NCBI RefSeq assembly: GCF_025215495.1
Contig: NZ_CP104302.1
Coordinates: forward strand, 2,542,001 to 2,606,000
Source of the DNA: Mycolicibacterium brumae
Lineage (GTDB): Bacteria > Actinomycetota > Actinomycetes > Mycobacteriales > Mycobacteriaceae
Direction of reading: 5' to 3'
Length of the DNA stretch: 64,000 nt
The notes beneath the pieces are model-generated. The model saw only the letters and a list, made by a program, of their open reading frames with translations, had not been told where the DNA came from and did no database searches. A program made the position numbers and the translations under genes. This document shows, one piece after another, positions 18,663 to 28,306 of this stretch. Every line of letters starts with the position of its first letter. Positions within the stretch are counted from its first letter, which is position 1.

Positions 18663-19823
18663 ATGCGGGACGGGACACACCCGGTTGTGGTGGTGGGCGC
18701 GGGTATCTCCGGGCTGGCCACCGCGGTGGCGCTGCAGCGCGCCGGCCTGGCCGTGACGGTGCTGGAGCGCGACGTCGCGTCGGCGGCCGCGTCCGGGTCG
18801 GGGATCAGCATCTGGCCGAACGCGCTGGCCGCGCTGGACATATTGGGTCTCGGCGACGCGGTGCGCGCGGTCGGTGGCACGGTCAGTGCCGGCGCGGTTC
18901 GCTGGCACGACGGCGCCTGGGTCCGCCGCCCGCAGGCCGACCTGCTGGTGCGCGCGCTCGGCGAGCCGCTGGTGGTGCTGCGCCGCAGCGCGCTGCGCGA
19001 GGCGCTGAGCGCCCCGCTGGCGGCGGGCACGGTGCGCCACGGCGCGCCGGTGACCGGCGTGGCCGAGCGCGCCGGCGTCGTGGAGGTGACGTTGGCCGAC
19101 GGCCGGGCGCTGCCGGCCGCGGCGGTCATCGGCGCCGACGGGGTCGCCTCGGTGATCGCCCGGGCGTTGTGCGGCCCGCTGCCGGCGACCTACACCGGGC
19201 GCACGGCGTGGCGGGGAGTGGCCGACGCCGGGATGGATCCCGAACTCGCCGGGGAAACGTTCGGCATGGGACTGCAGGCGGGGCACACTCCGCTCGGGCC
19301 GGACCACACCTATTGGTTCGCCACCGAGCGGGCGCCCGAGGGCGATCACCGACCCGACGGCGAGCTGACCTATCTGCGCCGGCGCTTCGGCGGGTGGGCC
19401 GAACCGCTGCCGGGACTGTTGGCGGCCACCGATCCCGCGGCGGTGCTCCGCAACGACCTCTATGACCGGGCGATCGCCCCGGTGTGGTCCCGCGGCCGGG
19501 TGACGCTGGTGGGTGACGCCGCGCATCCGATGCGCCCGCATCTGGGCCAGGGTGGCTGCCAGGGGTTGGAGGACGCCGCCGTGCTTGGCGCGTTCGTCGC
19601 GGCCGGGTCCGACCTCGGCGCCGCGTTCGCCGGATATGCCGCGTTCCGGCGCGGGCGGGTGGCCACGGTGGTGCGCACCGCGCGGATGGTCGGGCGGGCC
19701 AGCGGCGCGCGGCCGGACTGGCTGGGCGCGGCGGCGGTTCGCGCCGGCGGGGCGGTTCCGGAGTTCATCCTCACCCGGCAGCTAGCGTCGATCGCCGGGC
19801 GGATGGCGTTCCGGCTGCCGTGA
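18663..19823 (+). CDS. FAD-dependent aromatic-ring/PHBH-type monooxygenase
   Basis: This 386-residue group A flavoprotein monooxygenase has the N-terminal FAD-binding VVVVGAGISGLATAVALQRAG (first part of the motif), the mid DG motif (VIGADGVASVIARAL) and the C-terminal GD motif (RVTLVGDAAHPMRPHLGQGG). Such enzymes hydroxylate aromatic or related substrates with NAD(P)H and O2. It is divergent from the Rv2449c-like gene, with a ~65-bp shared promoter region. The ATG at 18663 is preferred over an in-frame ATG at 18642 because GGTAGG lies a few bases upstream. The substrate is not deducible. It has no counterpart at this site in M. tuberculosis as far as I recall. Confidence 0.85.
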   Translation: MRDGTHPVVVVGAGISGLATAVALQRAGLAVTVLERDVASAAASGSGISIWPNALAALDILGLGDAVRAVGGTVSAGAVRWHDGAWVRRPQADLLVRALGEPLVVLRRSALREALSAPLAAGTVRHGAPVTGVAERAGVVEVTLADGRALPAAAVIGADGVASVIARALCGPLPATYTGRTAWRGVADAGMDPELAGETFGMGLQAGHTPLGPDHTYWFATERAPEGDHRPDGELTYLRRRFGGWAEPLPGLLAATDPAAVLRNDLYDRAIAPVWSRGRVTLVGDAAHPMRPHLGQGGCQGLEDAAVLGAFVAAGSDLGAAFAGYAAFRRGRVATVVRTARMVGRASGARPDWLGAAAVRAGGAVPEFILTRQLASIAGRMAFRLP

Positions 19824-19877
19824 CAGCAATTCGGGCGGCGATCCGTGTGGATCGCCGCCCGAATGTGGCTGAGGATC

Positions 19878-20832
<955 letters not shown>

Positions 20833-21915
20833 TCAGTCGACGGTCCAGGTGTCGCGGCCGCGCAGCAGCGACTGCAGAGACGCGGTGTCGTGCGGCACTG
20901 CGTCGCGGGCGGCGGCGACCTGCGCGCGGGCCTGATCGTCATAGCTGGGCCGCTGCACCTGCCGGAACACCCCGAGCACGGTGTGATCGAGATTCTGATC
21001 CGACAGTCGGGACAACGCGAATGAGTACGACGAGTCCTGCTGGGCCGGGTCGTGCACCACGATGTCCTCGGCCGCCACATCCACCGTCTTGGCCACGTCG
21101 AGGCCGAATCCCGAACGGACGACGCAGTATTCGTCGTTGGCCCCGAAGGTGATCGGCTGGCCGGCGCTGACCCGGATGACCCGCTCCTCGGCGCCTTCCT
21201 TGCGCAGCACATCGAAGGAACCGTCGTTGAAGATGGGGCAGTCCTGCAGGATCTCGACCAGCGCCGCCCCGCGGTGGGCCGCCGCCGCGCGCAACACCTC
21301 GGTCAGCCCGGCGCGGTCGGAGTCCAGCGCGCGGCCGACGAACGTCGCCTCCGAGCCCAGGGCCAGCGACACCGGGTTGAACGGGGTGTCCACCGACCCC
21401 ATCGGCGTCGACTTGGTGACCTTGCCGATCTCCGAGGTCGGAGAGTACTGCCCCTTGGTCAGGCCGTAGATCCGGTTGTTGAACAGCAGAATCGTGAGGT
21501 TGACGTTGCGGCGCAGGGCGTGGATGAGGTGGTTGCCGCCGATGGACAGCGCGTCCCCGTCGCCGGTCACCACCCACACCGACAGATCCTCGCGGGCCAG
21601 CGCCAGGCCGGTGGCGATGGTCGGGGCGCGGCCGTGGATCGAGTGGAAGCCGTAGGTCTCCAGGTAGTACGGGAACCGGCTGGAGCAGCCGATTCCGCTG
21701 ATGAAGACCACGTTCTCCCGGCGCAGCCCCAGCTCGGGCAGGAAGTTGCGGATGGTGTTGAGGATGACGTAATCACCGCAGCCGGGGCACCAGCGAACCT
21801 CCTGGTCGCTGGTGAAGTCCTTGCCCTTCTGCGGCACGTCGGTCGTCGGCACCCCGGCGGTCTTCGACGGTCCCACCGGGGTGAGGTCCAGCTCGGCGCC
21901 GATCAGATCAGTCAT
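20833..21915 (-). CDS. korB: 2-oxoglutarate:ferredoxin oxidoreductase, beta subunit
   Basis: This 360-residue TPP-binding beta subunit of the KGOR complex oxidatively decarboxylates 2-oxoglutarate to succinyl-CoA with ferredoxin. It has the cysteine motif WCPGCGDY and the later GIGCSSRFP. The TPP motif is VVTGDGDALSIGGNHLIHALRRN (first part GDGDALSIGG) with NN about 30 residues later (LLFNNRIYGLTKGQYSPTSE, first part). The ATG at 21915 overlaps the korA stop in ATGA. With KorA this supplies an alternative to the 2-oxoglutarate dehydrogenase complex in mycobacteria (Rv2454c/Rv2455c). Confidence 0.95.
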   Translation of the reverse strand: MTDLIGAELDLTPVGPSKTAGVPTTDVPQKGKDFTSDQEVRWCPGCGDYVILNTIRNFLPELGLRRENVVFISGIGCSSRFPYYLETYGFHSIHGRAPTIATGLALAREDLSVWVVTGDGDALSIGGNHLIHALRRNVNLTILLFNNRIYGLTKGQYSPTSEIGKVTKSTPMGSVDTPFNPVSLALGSEATFVGRALDSDRAGLTEVLRAAAAHRGAALVEILQDCPIFNDGSFDVLRKEGAEERVIRVSAGQPITFGANDEYCVVRSGFGLDVAKTVDVAAEDIVVHDPAQQDSSYSFALSRLSDQNLDHTVLGVFRQVQRPSYDDQARAQVAAARDAVPHDTASLQSLLRGRDTWTVD

Positions 21916-23843
21916 TCCCGCGCTCCCGCTCCGACCAGGGCCGCCGACATCCGGGCGACCATCGTCTTGTCGTTCTCGATCTCGGCCAGCGTCCCCCGAA
22001 CCGCCGCCCGGATCACCCGGCCCACCTCGTCGGCCAGGAACGACAAGCCCTGGACCTTGGTGACCGACTGGACGTCGACGAGGTAGCGGGCCCGCAGCAG
22101 CATCGCCAACTGACCCAGATTCATCTCCGGCACGATCACCTCTTCGTACCGGTTCAGCACATCGCCGAGATTGGCCGGGAACGGGTTGAGGTGGCGCAGT
22201 TGGGCGTGGGCGACCTTGATGCCGCGCAGCCGCGCGCGCCGGCAGGCCTCGCCGATCGGACCGTAAGAGCTGCCCCAGCCGAGGATCAGCATTTCGGCGT
22301 CGCCGGTCGGATCGTCGACCTGCAGATCCGGCACCTCGATCCCGGCGATCTTCTCCTGGCGCACCCGCACCATCAGGTCGTGATTGGCCGGGTCGTAGGA
22401 GATGTTGCCCGAGCCGTTGGCGGACTCGAGGCCGCCGATGCGGTGCTCCAGGCCGGCGGTGCCGGGCACCGCGAACTGCCGGGCCAGGGTCTGCGGATCG
22501 CGCGCATAGGGCTGGAACGGCTCGCCGGAGCGGGCGAAGGTGTGCTCGATCGGCGGGTAGGCCGCGATATCGGGCACCCGCCACGGTTCGGAGCCGTTGG
22601 CGATGGCGCCGTCGGACAGGATGATCACCGGTGTGCGGTAGGCGACGGCGATGCGGGCGGCCTCCACCGCGATGTCGAAGCAGTCCGACGGGGATTGCGG
22701 GGCCAGCACCGCCACCGGGGATTCGCCGTTGCGGCCGAACAGCGCCTGCAACAGGTCGGCCTGCTCGGTCTTGGTCGGCAGTCCGGTCGACGGGCCGCCA
22801 CGCTGCACATCGATGACGATCAGCGGCAGTTCGGTCATCACCGCCAGCCCGACGGCCTCGGATTTCAGCGAGACACCCGGGCCCGAGGTGGAGGTCACGC
22901 CCAGCGCGCCGCCGTAGGACGCGCCGATCGCCGCGCCGATGCCGGCGATCTCGTCCTCGGCCTGGAAGGTCAGCACGTTGAAGTTCTTGTGCTTGCTCAG
23001 CTCGTGCAGGATGTCGGAGGCCGGCGTGATCGGGTAGGTGCCCAGCACCACCTGGACACCCGCCAGGTGCCCCGCGGCGACGATCCCGTAGGCCATCGCG
23101 GTGTTGCCGGAGACCTGCCGGTACTCCCCCGGCGGCAGCTTCGCCGGCGCCACCTCGTAGGTGGTGGCGAACGCCTCGGTGGTCTCCCCGTAGTTCCAGC
23201 CGGCCCGCAACGCGAGCACGTTGGCCTCGGCGATCTCCGGCTTGCGGGCGAACTTCTCCCGGATGAAGGTTTCCGAGGTCTCGATCGGTCGGCCGTACAT
23301 CCAGGACAGCAGCCCGAGGGCGAACATGTTCTTGGCCCGCTGGCCGTCTTTCTTGGTGGCCCCGATCTGCTCCACCGCGCCCAGGGTCAGGCTGGTCATG
23401 GCGACCGGTTGCACGACGTACTCCGACAGCGAGTCGTCCTCCAGCGGGTTGGCGGCGTAGCCCACCTTGGTGAGATTGCGCTTGGTGAACTCATCGGTGT
23501 TGGCGATCACCAGTCCGCCGCGCGGCAGGTCGTCGATATTGGCCCGCAGCGCCGCCGGGTTCATCGCCACCAGCACATCCGGCCGGTCGCCGGCGGTCAG
23601 GATGTCGTACTCGGCGATCTGGATCTGGAATGACGAGACCCCGGGCAAGGTGCCCTGAGGCGCCCGGATCTCGGCCGGATAGTTCGGCTGGGTGGCCAGG
23701 TCGTTGCCGAAAAGCGCTGCCTCCGAAGTGAATCGGTCGCCGGTCAGCTGCATGCCGTCGCCGGAGTCACCGGCGAACCGGATGACCACCTGCTCGATTT
23801 TCCGCCGCCGCGGCGCACCCGTCCCGTTGTCGCTCGGAGCCAC
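21912..23843 (-). CDS. korA: 2-oxoglutarate:ferredoxin oxidoreductase, alpha subunit (gamma-alpha fusion)
   Basis: This 643-residue subunit has a gamma-type domain at the N-terminus (VVIRFAGDSGDGMQLTGDRF, LVAMNPAALRANIDDLPRGG) fused to the alpha domain (SGNTAMAYGIVAAGHLAGV, YPITPASDILHELSKHKNF, TSTSGPGVSLKSEAVGLAV, DVQRGGPSTGLPTKTEQADL). The start GTG 23843 is chosen because GGGAGG lies 7 bp upstream; an in-frame TTG five codons earlier overlaps that ribosome site. It forms a complex with KorB and precedes it in a coupled operon. A palindrome shared with the neighbouring LacI-controlled promoter lies ~90 bp upstream. Confidence 0.95.
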   Translation of the reverse strand: MAPSDNGTGAPRRRKIEQVVIRFAGDSGDGMQLTGDRFTSEAALFGNDLATQPNYPAEIRAPQGTLPGVSSFQIQIAEYDILTAGDRPDVLVAMNPAALRANIDDLPRGGLVIANTDEFTKRNLTKVGYAANPLEDDSLSEYVVQPVAMTSLTLGAVEQIGATKKDGQRAKNMFALGLLSWMYGRPIETSETFIREKFARKPEIAEANVLALRAGWNYGETTEAFATTYEVAPAKLPPGEYRQVSGNTAMAYGIVAAGHLAGVQVVLGTYPITPASDILHELSKHKNFNVLTFQAEDEIAGIGAAIGASYGGALGVTSTSGPGVSLKSEAVGLAVMTELPLIVIDVQRGGPSTGLPTKTEQADLLQALFGRNGESPVAVLAPQSPSDCFDIAVEAARIAVAYRTPVIILSDGAIANGSEPWRVPDIAAYPPIEHTFARSGEPFQPYARDPQTLARQFAVPGTAGLEHRIGGLESANGSGNISYDPANHDLMVRVRQEKIAGIEVPDLQVDDPTGDAEMLILGWGSSYGPIGEACRRARLRGIKVAHAQLRHLNPFPANLGDVLNRYEEVIVPEMNLGQLAMLLRARYLVDVQSVTKVQGLSFLADEVGRVIRAAVRGTLAEIENDKTMVARMSAALVGAGARE

Positions 23844-23929
23844 GTGTACGCCTCCCAAACCGTCGGATTCCGCGGCGAGTAGTAACTGTCACCCGTGGTA
23901 CCGATTATTGCACTTATCTAAGGGTCGAC

Positions 23930-23945
23930 TGTGGCGATCGACACA
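23930..23945. promoter_or_regulatory. Candidate operator TGTGGCGATCGACACA upstream of korA
   Basis: This imperfect palindrome (TGTG.CG..CG.CACA type) is identical at 15 of 16 positions to the site at 25142-25157 upstream of the dioxygenase operon. A LacI-family gene lies between the two copies, so it is the best candidate to bind both. The pattern also fits a loose CRP site (TGTG-N8-CACA). Confidence 0.45.
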
Positions 23946-24015
23946 CTGCGACAACGGAGCGTGTCGGCGGAATCCGCAGGTGATCGCAGTTTCTACCACC
24001 CACCCAGAGGCTAAA

Positions 24016-24031
24016 TGTGGTATTGATCACA
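24016..24031. promoter_or_regulatory. CRP-like site TGTGGTATTGATCACA
   Basis: This sequence fits the mycobacterial CRP (Rv3676) consensus GTG-N2-A-N5-CAC exactly. It lies in the 206-bp gap between the end of the LacI-type gene and the korA start, about 170 bp upstream of korA. Binding is inferred from the pattern alone. Confidence 0.4.
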
Positions 24032-24049
24032 TCTTGACACGCGTCAAAT

Positions 24050-25075
24050 CTAAGAGCTGACACCCGACGGCAGATTGAACGGTGTGACGATCTGCACCGG
24101 CGACGGGCGGCCCGGCTCCGGCGGCACCGCGCCGCGCGCCGCCAGGATCATCCGCAGCGCGGTCCGGGCGTCGCTACGCAGATCGTTGTGCAGCACCGCC
24201 GAAAGCCGGCCCTCGTGCAGCAACCGCCGGTTGTCGGCGTCGAGATCGTGGGCGATGAACACCCGGCACCGCCGGCCCAGCCGGTCGAACGCCGCCACCG
24301 TCGCGGCATTGCCGCCGCCGACCGAGTACACCGCCTCGATATCCGGCCGGCGCCGCAGCGCGTCGAGGACCAATGCCTCGTTCGTCGCGTCGAGTCCGTC
24401 GCTGCCGGAGACGTCGACGATCTCCAGACCGCTGCCGCGCAGTGTGGCGCGGAACCCCACCTCGCGCTCGCCCTCGTTGCGAAACACGTTGCGGCTCAGC
24501 GTGACCAACACTCCGGTTCCCGGCTCGGCGACGTGGTTCAGCCACTGCTGGATGAGATAGGCCGCGGTCGCTCCGGCCCCGTAGTTATCGATGCCGACGT
24601 GCCCGTAGCGGGAGTTGTTGGCCACATCGGTGGCGTAGGTGACCACCGGGACGCCACCGGCGACCAGACGATCGATCGCGTCGGCGACCGCGGGGTCGTC
24701 GGGCGCTTTGAGGATGACGCCCTGACTGCCGCGCAGCCGGTCCAGCGCGTCGACGGTGACTTCGCTGGCCCCGGACTCCCACAGATGGAACCGCGCGCGC
24801 AGCACCGCCGGGGCGAACGACGGCAACTCGGCCTCCACCGCCTCGCGGAACGCGTCGGAGAACCGGCGCGGGGTCTGCATGACCACGTCGATCAGGTAGC
24901 GGCGCCCGCTCAATCGCAGCTGGGCGCGCTGCCTGTCCAGGTCGGTGATGGCCTGCAGGACCTCGGCGCGGGTGCCCTCCCGGACGCCGGGCCGGTTGTT
25001 GAGCACCCGGTCGACGGTGGCCTCGCTGAGCCCGGACTGCTGGGCGATCTCACGAACCTTGTAGCGATGCGCCAT
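24050..25075 (-). CDS. LacI-family transcriptional regulator of the polyol operon
   Basis: This 341-residue repressor has an N-terminal LacI helix-turn-helix and hinge (YKVREIAQQSGLSEATVDRV, then LNNRPGVREGTRAEVLQAI) and a periplasmic-binding-protein-like effector domain from about 60 to the end (YVTY-type strand VPVVTYATD, VGIDNYGAGATAAYLIQQW, VFIAHDLDADNRRLL). It is divergent from the dioxygenase/dehydrogenase operon, with a 96-bp intergenic region. It probably senses the sugar or polyol that the operon degrades. The likely binding sequence is the palindrome present at 25142 and again upstream of korA. Confidence 0.88.
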   Translation of the reverse strand: MAHRYKVREIAQQSGLSEATVDRVLNNRPGVREGTRAEVLQAITDLDRQRAQLRLSGRRYLIDVVMQTPRRFSDAFREAVEAELPSFAPAVLRARFHLWESGASEVTVDALDRLRGSQGVILKAPDDPAVADAIDRLVAGGVPVVTYATDVANNSRYGHVGIDNYGAGATAAYLIQQWLNHVAEPGTGVLVTLSRNVFRNEGEREVGFRATLRGSGLEIVDVSGSDGLDATNEALVLDALRRRPDIEAVYSVGGGNAATVAAFDRLGRRCRVFIAHDLDADNRRLLHEGRLSAVLHNDLRSDARTALRMILAARGAVPPEPGRPSPVQIVTPFNLPSGVSS

Positions 25076-25141
25076 GGTTCGGTGACGCTACCCAACAAAC
25101 CTTGATTTGTGATGTCTTTTTGATGGTTTTTTGGTGTTGAT

Positions 25142-25157
25142 TGTGGCGCTCGACACA
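25142..25157. promoter_or_regulatory. Candidate LacI-type operator TGTGGCGCTCGACACA
   Basis: This palindrome, ending 14 bp before the dioxygenase start, lies in the divergent promoter between the regulator and the operon and has a near-identical copy at 23930-23945. A second inverted repeat, ACAAA-N6-TTTGT, is at 25095-25110 in the same gap, with T-rich sequence between them. Confidence 0.5.
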
Positions 25158-25171
25158 GCAAGACTCGACGC

Positions 25172-26392
25172 ATGAGCACTTCTCTCTCGTCGGCCCCGCG
25201 GGCGCCGGCCGGCGCCCGCGACACCTGGATCGACGACACGCACTGCGACCTCGACGAATTCCGCGCGCAGCTGCCCGACCAGACCGATCCGGCTGACTAC
25301 CCGCACGCCGCCGAGATCCGAGCCGGCATCCCGGTCTACGACGCCGCCGTGGTGGCCGGCCCGACGGCTGCCGCCGACCGCCGGGCCGTGCAGTCCGAGC
25401 TGATCGCGGCCCTGCTCGACGGGCCCGGCGTGGTGGCGTTCTCCGGCGCGTTCGACGCCGATGTGCTCGACAGCGCCAGCGCGGCGTTCAACGAGTTGAT
25501 CGCCGCCCAGCGCGCCGCGGGCGGCGCCGCCGGCGACCACTTCGGCAAGCCCGGCGCTAACGACCGGATCTGGAACGCCGCCCAGAAGCTGGCGCTGCAC
25601 GCGCCCCAGGTGTACGCCGACTACTACGCCAACGACACCCTGGCCTTGATCTGCCAGGCCTGGCTGGGCCCGCGCTACCAGCTGACCTCGCAGGTCAACG
25701 TGGTCAACCCGGGCGGAGCCGCCCAGGTCCCACACCGCGACTACCACCTCGGCTTCGTCGACCCGGACGCGCTGACCGACTACCCCGCGCACGTGCACCG
25801 ACTGTCCCCGGCATTGACCCTGCAGGGCGCCGTCGCGCACTGCGACATGCCCGTGGTCAGCGGCCCGACCATGCTGCTGCCCTACTCGCAGCGCTTCACC
25901 CCCGGCTATCTGGCGTTCTACCGGCAGGAGTTCCTGGACTACTTCGCCGCGAACTACGTGCAGCTGCCGCTGGCCAAGGGTGACGCGGTGTTCTTCAACC
26001 CGGCGCTGTTCCACGCCGCCGGCGCCAACACCTCCGCCGACATCGCCCGGATGGCGAACCTGCTGCAGGTGTCCTCGCCGTTCGGCCGCGCCATGGAGTC
26101 GATGGACCGCACCGCCATGGCCGTCGCGGTCTACCCGGCGCTTTTGGCCATGCGGGCGGCCGGCCGCAGCGACACCGAGATCCGCAACGCCATCGTCGCC
26201 ACCGCCGAGGGGTACCCCTTCCCCACCAATCTCGACCACGACCAGCCGATCGGCTCCCTGGCCCCGCGCAGCCAGGTCGACGTGCTGTTCGACGCGGTGA
26301 CCGCCGGTCTGCCGCCCCGCGATCTGGAGGCCGCGCTGCGCGCGCAGGACGGCCGCCGCGACCCGAACCCCACCACCGAGAGGAACACTTGA
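25172..26392 (+). CDS. Phytanoyl-CoA dioxygenase (PhyH)-family Fe(II)/2-oxoglutarate oxygenase
   Basis: This 406-residue cytosolic protein has a jelly-roll iron site: His188-x-Asp190 (QVPHRDYHLG) and distal His281 (NPALFHAAGANTS). A likely 2-oxoglutarate-binding arginine lies after the distal His (SADIARMANLLQV). It is the first gene of a five-gene operon with two Gfo/Idh/MocA dehydrogenases and two TIM-barrel isomerases, next to a sugar transporter and an iol operon. It therefore probably hydroxylates or O-demethylates a cyclitol or sugar derivative; the actual substrate is unknown. The following gene starts directly after its stop. The ribosome site before the ATG at 25172 is weak. Confidence 0.75.
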   Translation: MSTSLSSAPRAPAGARDTWIDDTHCDLDEFRAQLPDQTDPADYPHAAEIRAGIPVYDAAVVAGPTAAADRRAVQSELIAALLDGPGVVAFSGAFDADVLDSASAAFNELIAAQRAAGGAAGDHFGKPGANDRIWNAAQKLALHAPQVYADYYANDTLALICQAWLGPRYQLTSQVNVVNPGGAAQVPHRDYHLGFVDPDALTDYPAHVHRLSPALTLQGAVAHCDMPVVSGPTMLLPYSQRFTPGYLAFYRQEFLDYFAANYVQLPLAKGDAVFFNPALFHAAGANTSADIARMANLLQVSSPFGRAMESMDRTAMAVAVYPALLAMRAAGRSDTEIRNAIVATAEGYPFPTNLDHDQPIGSLAPRSQVDVLFDAVTAGLPPRDLEAALRAQDGRRDPNPTTERNT

Positions 26393-27397
26393 GTGAGCAC
26401 CATTGGATTGATCGGCCTCGGCCGAATCGGCGCCTTCCACGCCGACACGCTGTCGAACCTGCCCGGCGTCGACGGCCTGGTGATCACCGATGAGCGTCCC
26501 GATGTGGTGGCCCAGGTCGCCGCGAAGTACGGGGCCAAGCCGGTGGATTCGGTGGCCGAATTGCTCTCCTCCGGCATCGACGGCGTCGTGGTGGCCGCCG
26601 CCACCCCGGCGCACGCCGAGTTGACCCTGGCCGCCGTGCAGCGCGGGCTGCCCACCTTCTGCGAGAAGCCCGTCGCCTCCACCGCCGCCGAAAGCGCCCG
26701 GGTCGCCGAGATCATCGCCGGCACGGGGGTTCCCGTGCAGATCGGCTATCAGCGCCGCTTCGACGCCGCGTTCACCAACGCCAAGACCATCGTGGACAGC
26801 GGCGCGCTCGGCGCGTTGCACACCGTCCGTTCCACCACCATGGATCCGGCCCCGCCGCCGATGGATTACATCGCCGGGTCCGGCGGAATTTTCCGGGACT
26901 GCGCGGTGCACGACTTCGACACCGTGCGCTGGATCGTCGGCCGGGAGGCCGTCGAGGTGTACGCCACCGGCAGCGTGCAGGGCGATTCGCGGTTCGCCGA
27001 GTACGGCGACGTGGACACCGCCGCGGTGATCGTCCGGTTCGACGGTGGAACCCTCGGCGTGATCTCGGCGGCCCGCTACAACGCCCGCGGCTACGACTGC
27101 CGGCTGGAGGTGCACGGCTTCGACGACACCGTGGTCGCCGGCTGGGACGAGGGCGTGCCGGTGCGCAACACCGACCCGAACACCGACTTCCCGACCGGGA
27201 CCCCGCACCACTTCTTCATGGATCGGTTCACCGAGGCGTTCCGCACCGAGCTGGGCGGCTTCCTGCAGGTCGTGCAGGGCGCCCCGGTGCAGGGCGCGAC
27301 CGTCGCCGACGCCGTGGAGGTCGCCTGGATCGCCGAGGCCGCCACCGAGTCGCTGCGCCTGGGCGCCCCGGTCAGCATCGCCTCGGTCCGCGGCTGA
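26393..27397 (+). CDS. iolG: Gfo/Idh/MocA dehydrogenase, probable inositol 2-dehydrogenase
   Basis: This 334-residue NAD-dependent oxidoreductase has the Rossmann motif IGLIGLGRIGAFHADTL, the catalytic-lysine motif FCEKPVAST and the GGIFRDCAVHDFDTVRWIVG segment with the Asp-x-x-x-His pair typical of inositol dehydrogenases. It would oxidise myo-inositol (or a relative) to the 2-keto form, which feeds IolE. The start is GTG 26393, immediately after the dioxygenase stop. Family membership is firm; the exact inositol isomer is inferred from the cluster. Confidence 0.8.
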   Translation: MSTIGLIGLGRIGAFHADTLSNLPGVDGLVITDERPDVVAQVAAKYGAKPVDSVAELLSSGIDGVVVAAATPAHAELTLAAVQRGLPTFCEKPVASTAAESARVAEIIAGTGVPVQIGYQRRFDAAFTNAKTIVDSGALGALHTVRSTTMDPAPPPMDYIAGSGGIFRDCAVHDFDTVRWIVGREAVEVYATGSVQGDSRFAEYGDVDTAAVIVRFDGGTLGVISAARYNARGYDCRLEVHGFDDTVVAGWDEGVPVRNTDPNTDFPTGTPHHFFMDRFTEAFRTELGGFLQVVQGAPVQGATVADAVEVAWIAEAATESLRLGAPVSIASVRG

Positions 27398-27431
27398 TCC
27401 GATTCCCCACCACACCAAGGAGAGAACACCC

Positions 27432-28304
27432 ATGAAGATCGCCGGCGCCCCCATTTCCTGGGGTGTGTGTGAGGTGCCCGGCTGGGGCCACCAGCTACCC
27501 GCCGACCGGGTGCTCGCCGAGATGGGCGAGGCCGGTCTGACCGCGACCGAACTCGGCCCGGACGGATTCCTGCCCACCGACCCTGGTGAGCTGACCGCGC
27601 TGCTCGACGGCGCCGGGCTGTCGTGTGTGGGCGGGTTCGTGCCGGTGCTGCTGCACGACGCCGATCATGACCCGGCCGAGGACCTGGCTGGACCGCTGGC
27701 CTCCCTGGCCGCCGCCGGCGCCGGGGTGGTGGTGCTGGCCGCGGCGACCGGTTCCGACGGTTACGACCAGCGGCCGGAACTCGACGATCGGCAGTGGGCC
27801 ACGCTGCTGGCCAACCTGGACCGGCTCGCGCGGATCGCCGCCGATCGCGGGCTGCGCGCCGTGCTGCACCCGCATGTCGGCACCATGGTGGAGAACCGCG
27901 CCGAGGTGAGCCGGGTGCTCGACGGATCCGATATCGCCCTGTGCCTGGACACCGGGCACCTGCTGATCGGCGGCACCGACCCGCTGGCGCTCGCCCGCGA
28001 GGTGCCCGGACGCATCACCCACGCCCACCTCAAGGACGTCGACGCCGCGCTCGCGGCCCGGGTGCAGTCCGGTGAGCTCACCTACACCCAGGCGGTGGCC
28101 CAGGGCATGTACGTCCCGCTCGGCGCCGGCGACGTGGACATCGCCGGAATCATCGAGGCGTTGGAGGACAACGGTTTCGACGGCTGGTACGTGATGGAGC
28201 AGGACACCATCCTGGCCGGCGATCCCGACGGCGAAGGCCCGCTGGCCGACGTTCGGGCCAGCGTCGACTTCCTGCGCCGGCTCGGTTCCGAAGTCCCGGC
28301 CTAG
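27432..28304 (+). CDS. IolE/MocC-like TIM-barrel isomerase or dehydratase
   Basis: This 290-residue protein of the xylose-isomerase-like TIM-barrel superfamily resembles inosose dehydratase: an APISWGVCE start, HPHVGTMVEN, ALCLDTGHLLIGG, THAHLKDVDA and GWYVMEQDTIL supply metal-binding Glu/Asp/His positions. It is the second IolE-type gene of the region (the other begins at 38821), so it may act on a different inosose or keto-sugar produced by the upstream dehydrogenases. AAGGAGAG lies before the ATG. The downstream dehydrogenase starts 2 bp after its stop. Confidence 0.78.
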   Translation: MKIAGAPISWGVCEVPGWGHQLPADRVLAEMGEAGLTATELGPDGFLPTDPGELTALLDGAGLSCVGGFVPVLLHDADHDPAEDLAGPLASLAAAGAGVVVLAAATGSDGYDQRPELDDRQWATLLANLDRLARIAADRGLRAVLHPHVGTMVENRAEVSRVLDGSDIALCLDTGHLLIGGTDPLALAREVPGRITHAHLKDVDAALAARVQSGELTYTQAVAQGMYVPLGAGDVDIAGIIEALEDNGFDGWYVMEQDTILAGDPDGEGPLADVRASVDFLRRLGSEVPA

Positions 28305-28306
28305 AC

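Noticed and set aside
25088..27577. 829-codon minus-strand frame opposite the dioxygenase and dehydrogenase genes
   Set aside because: Antisense of well-supported genes; composition (G, V, H, R rich) is that of a shadow frame.
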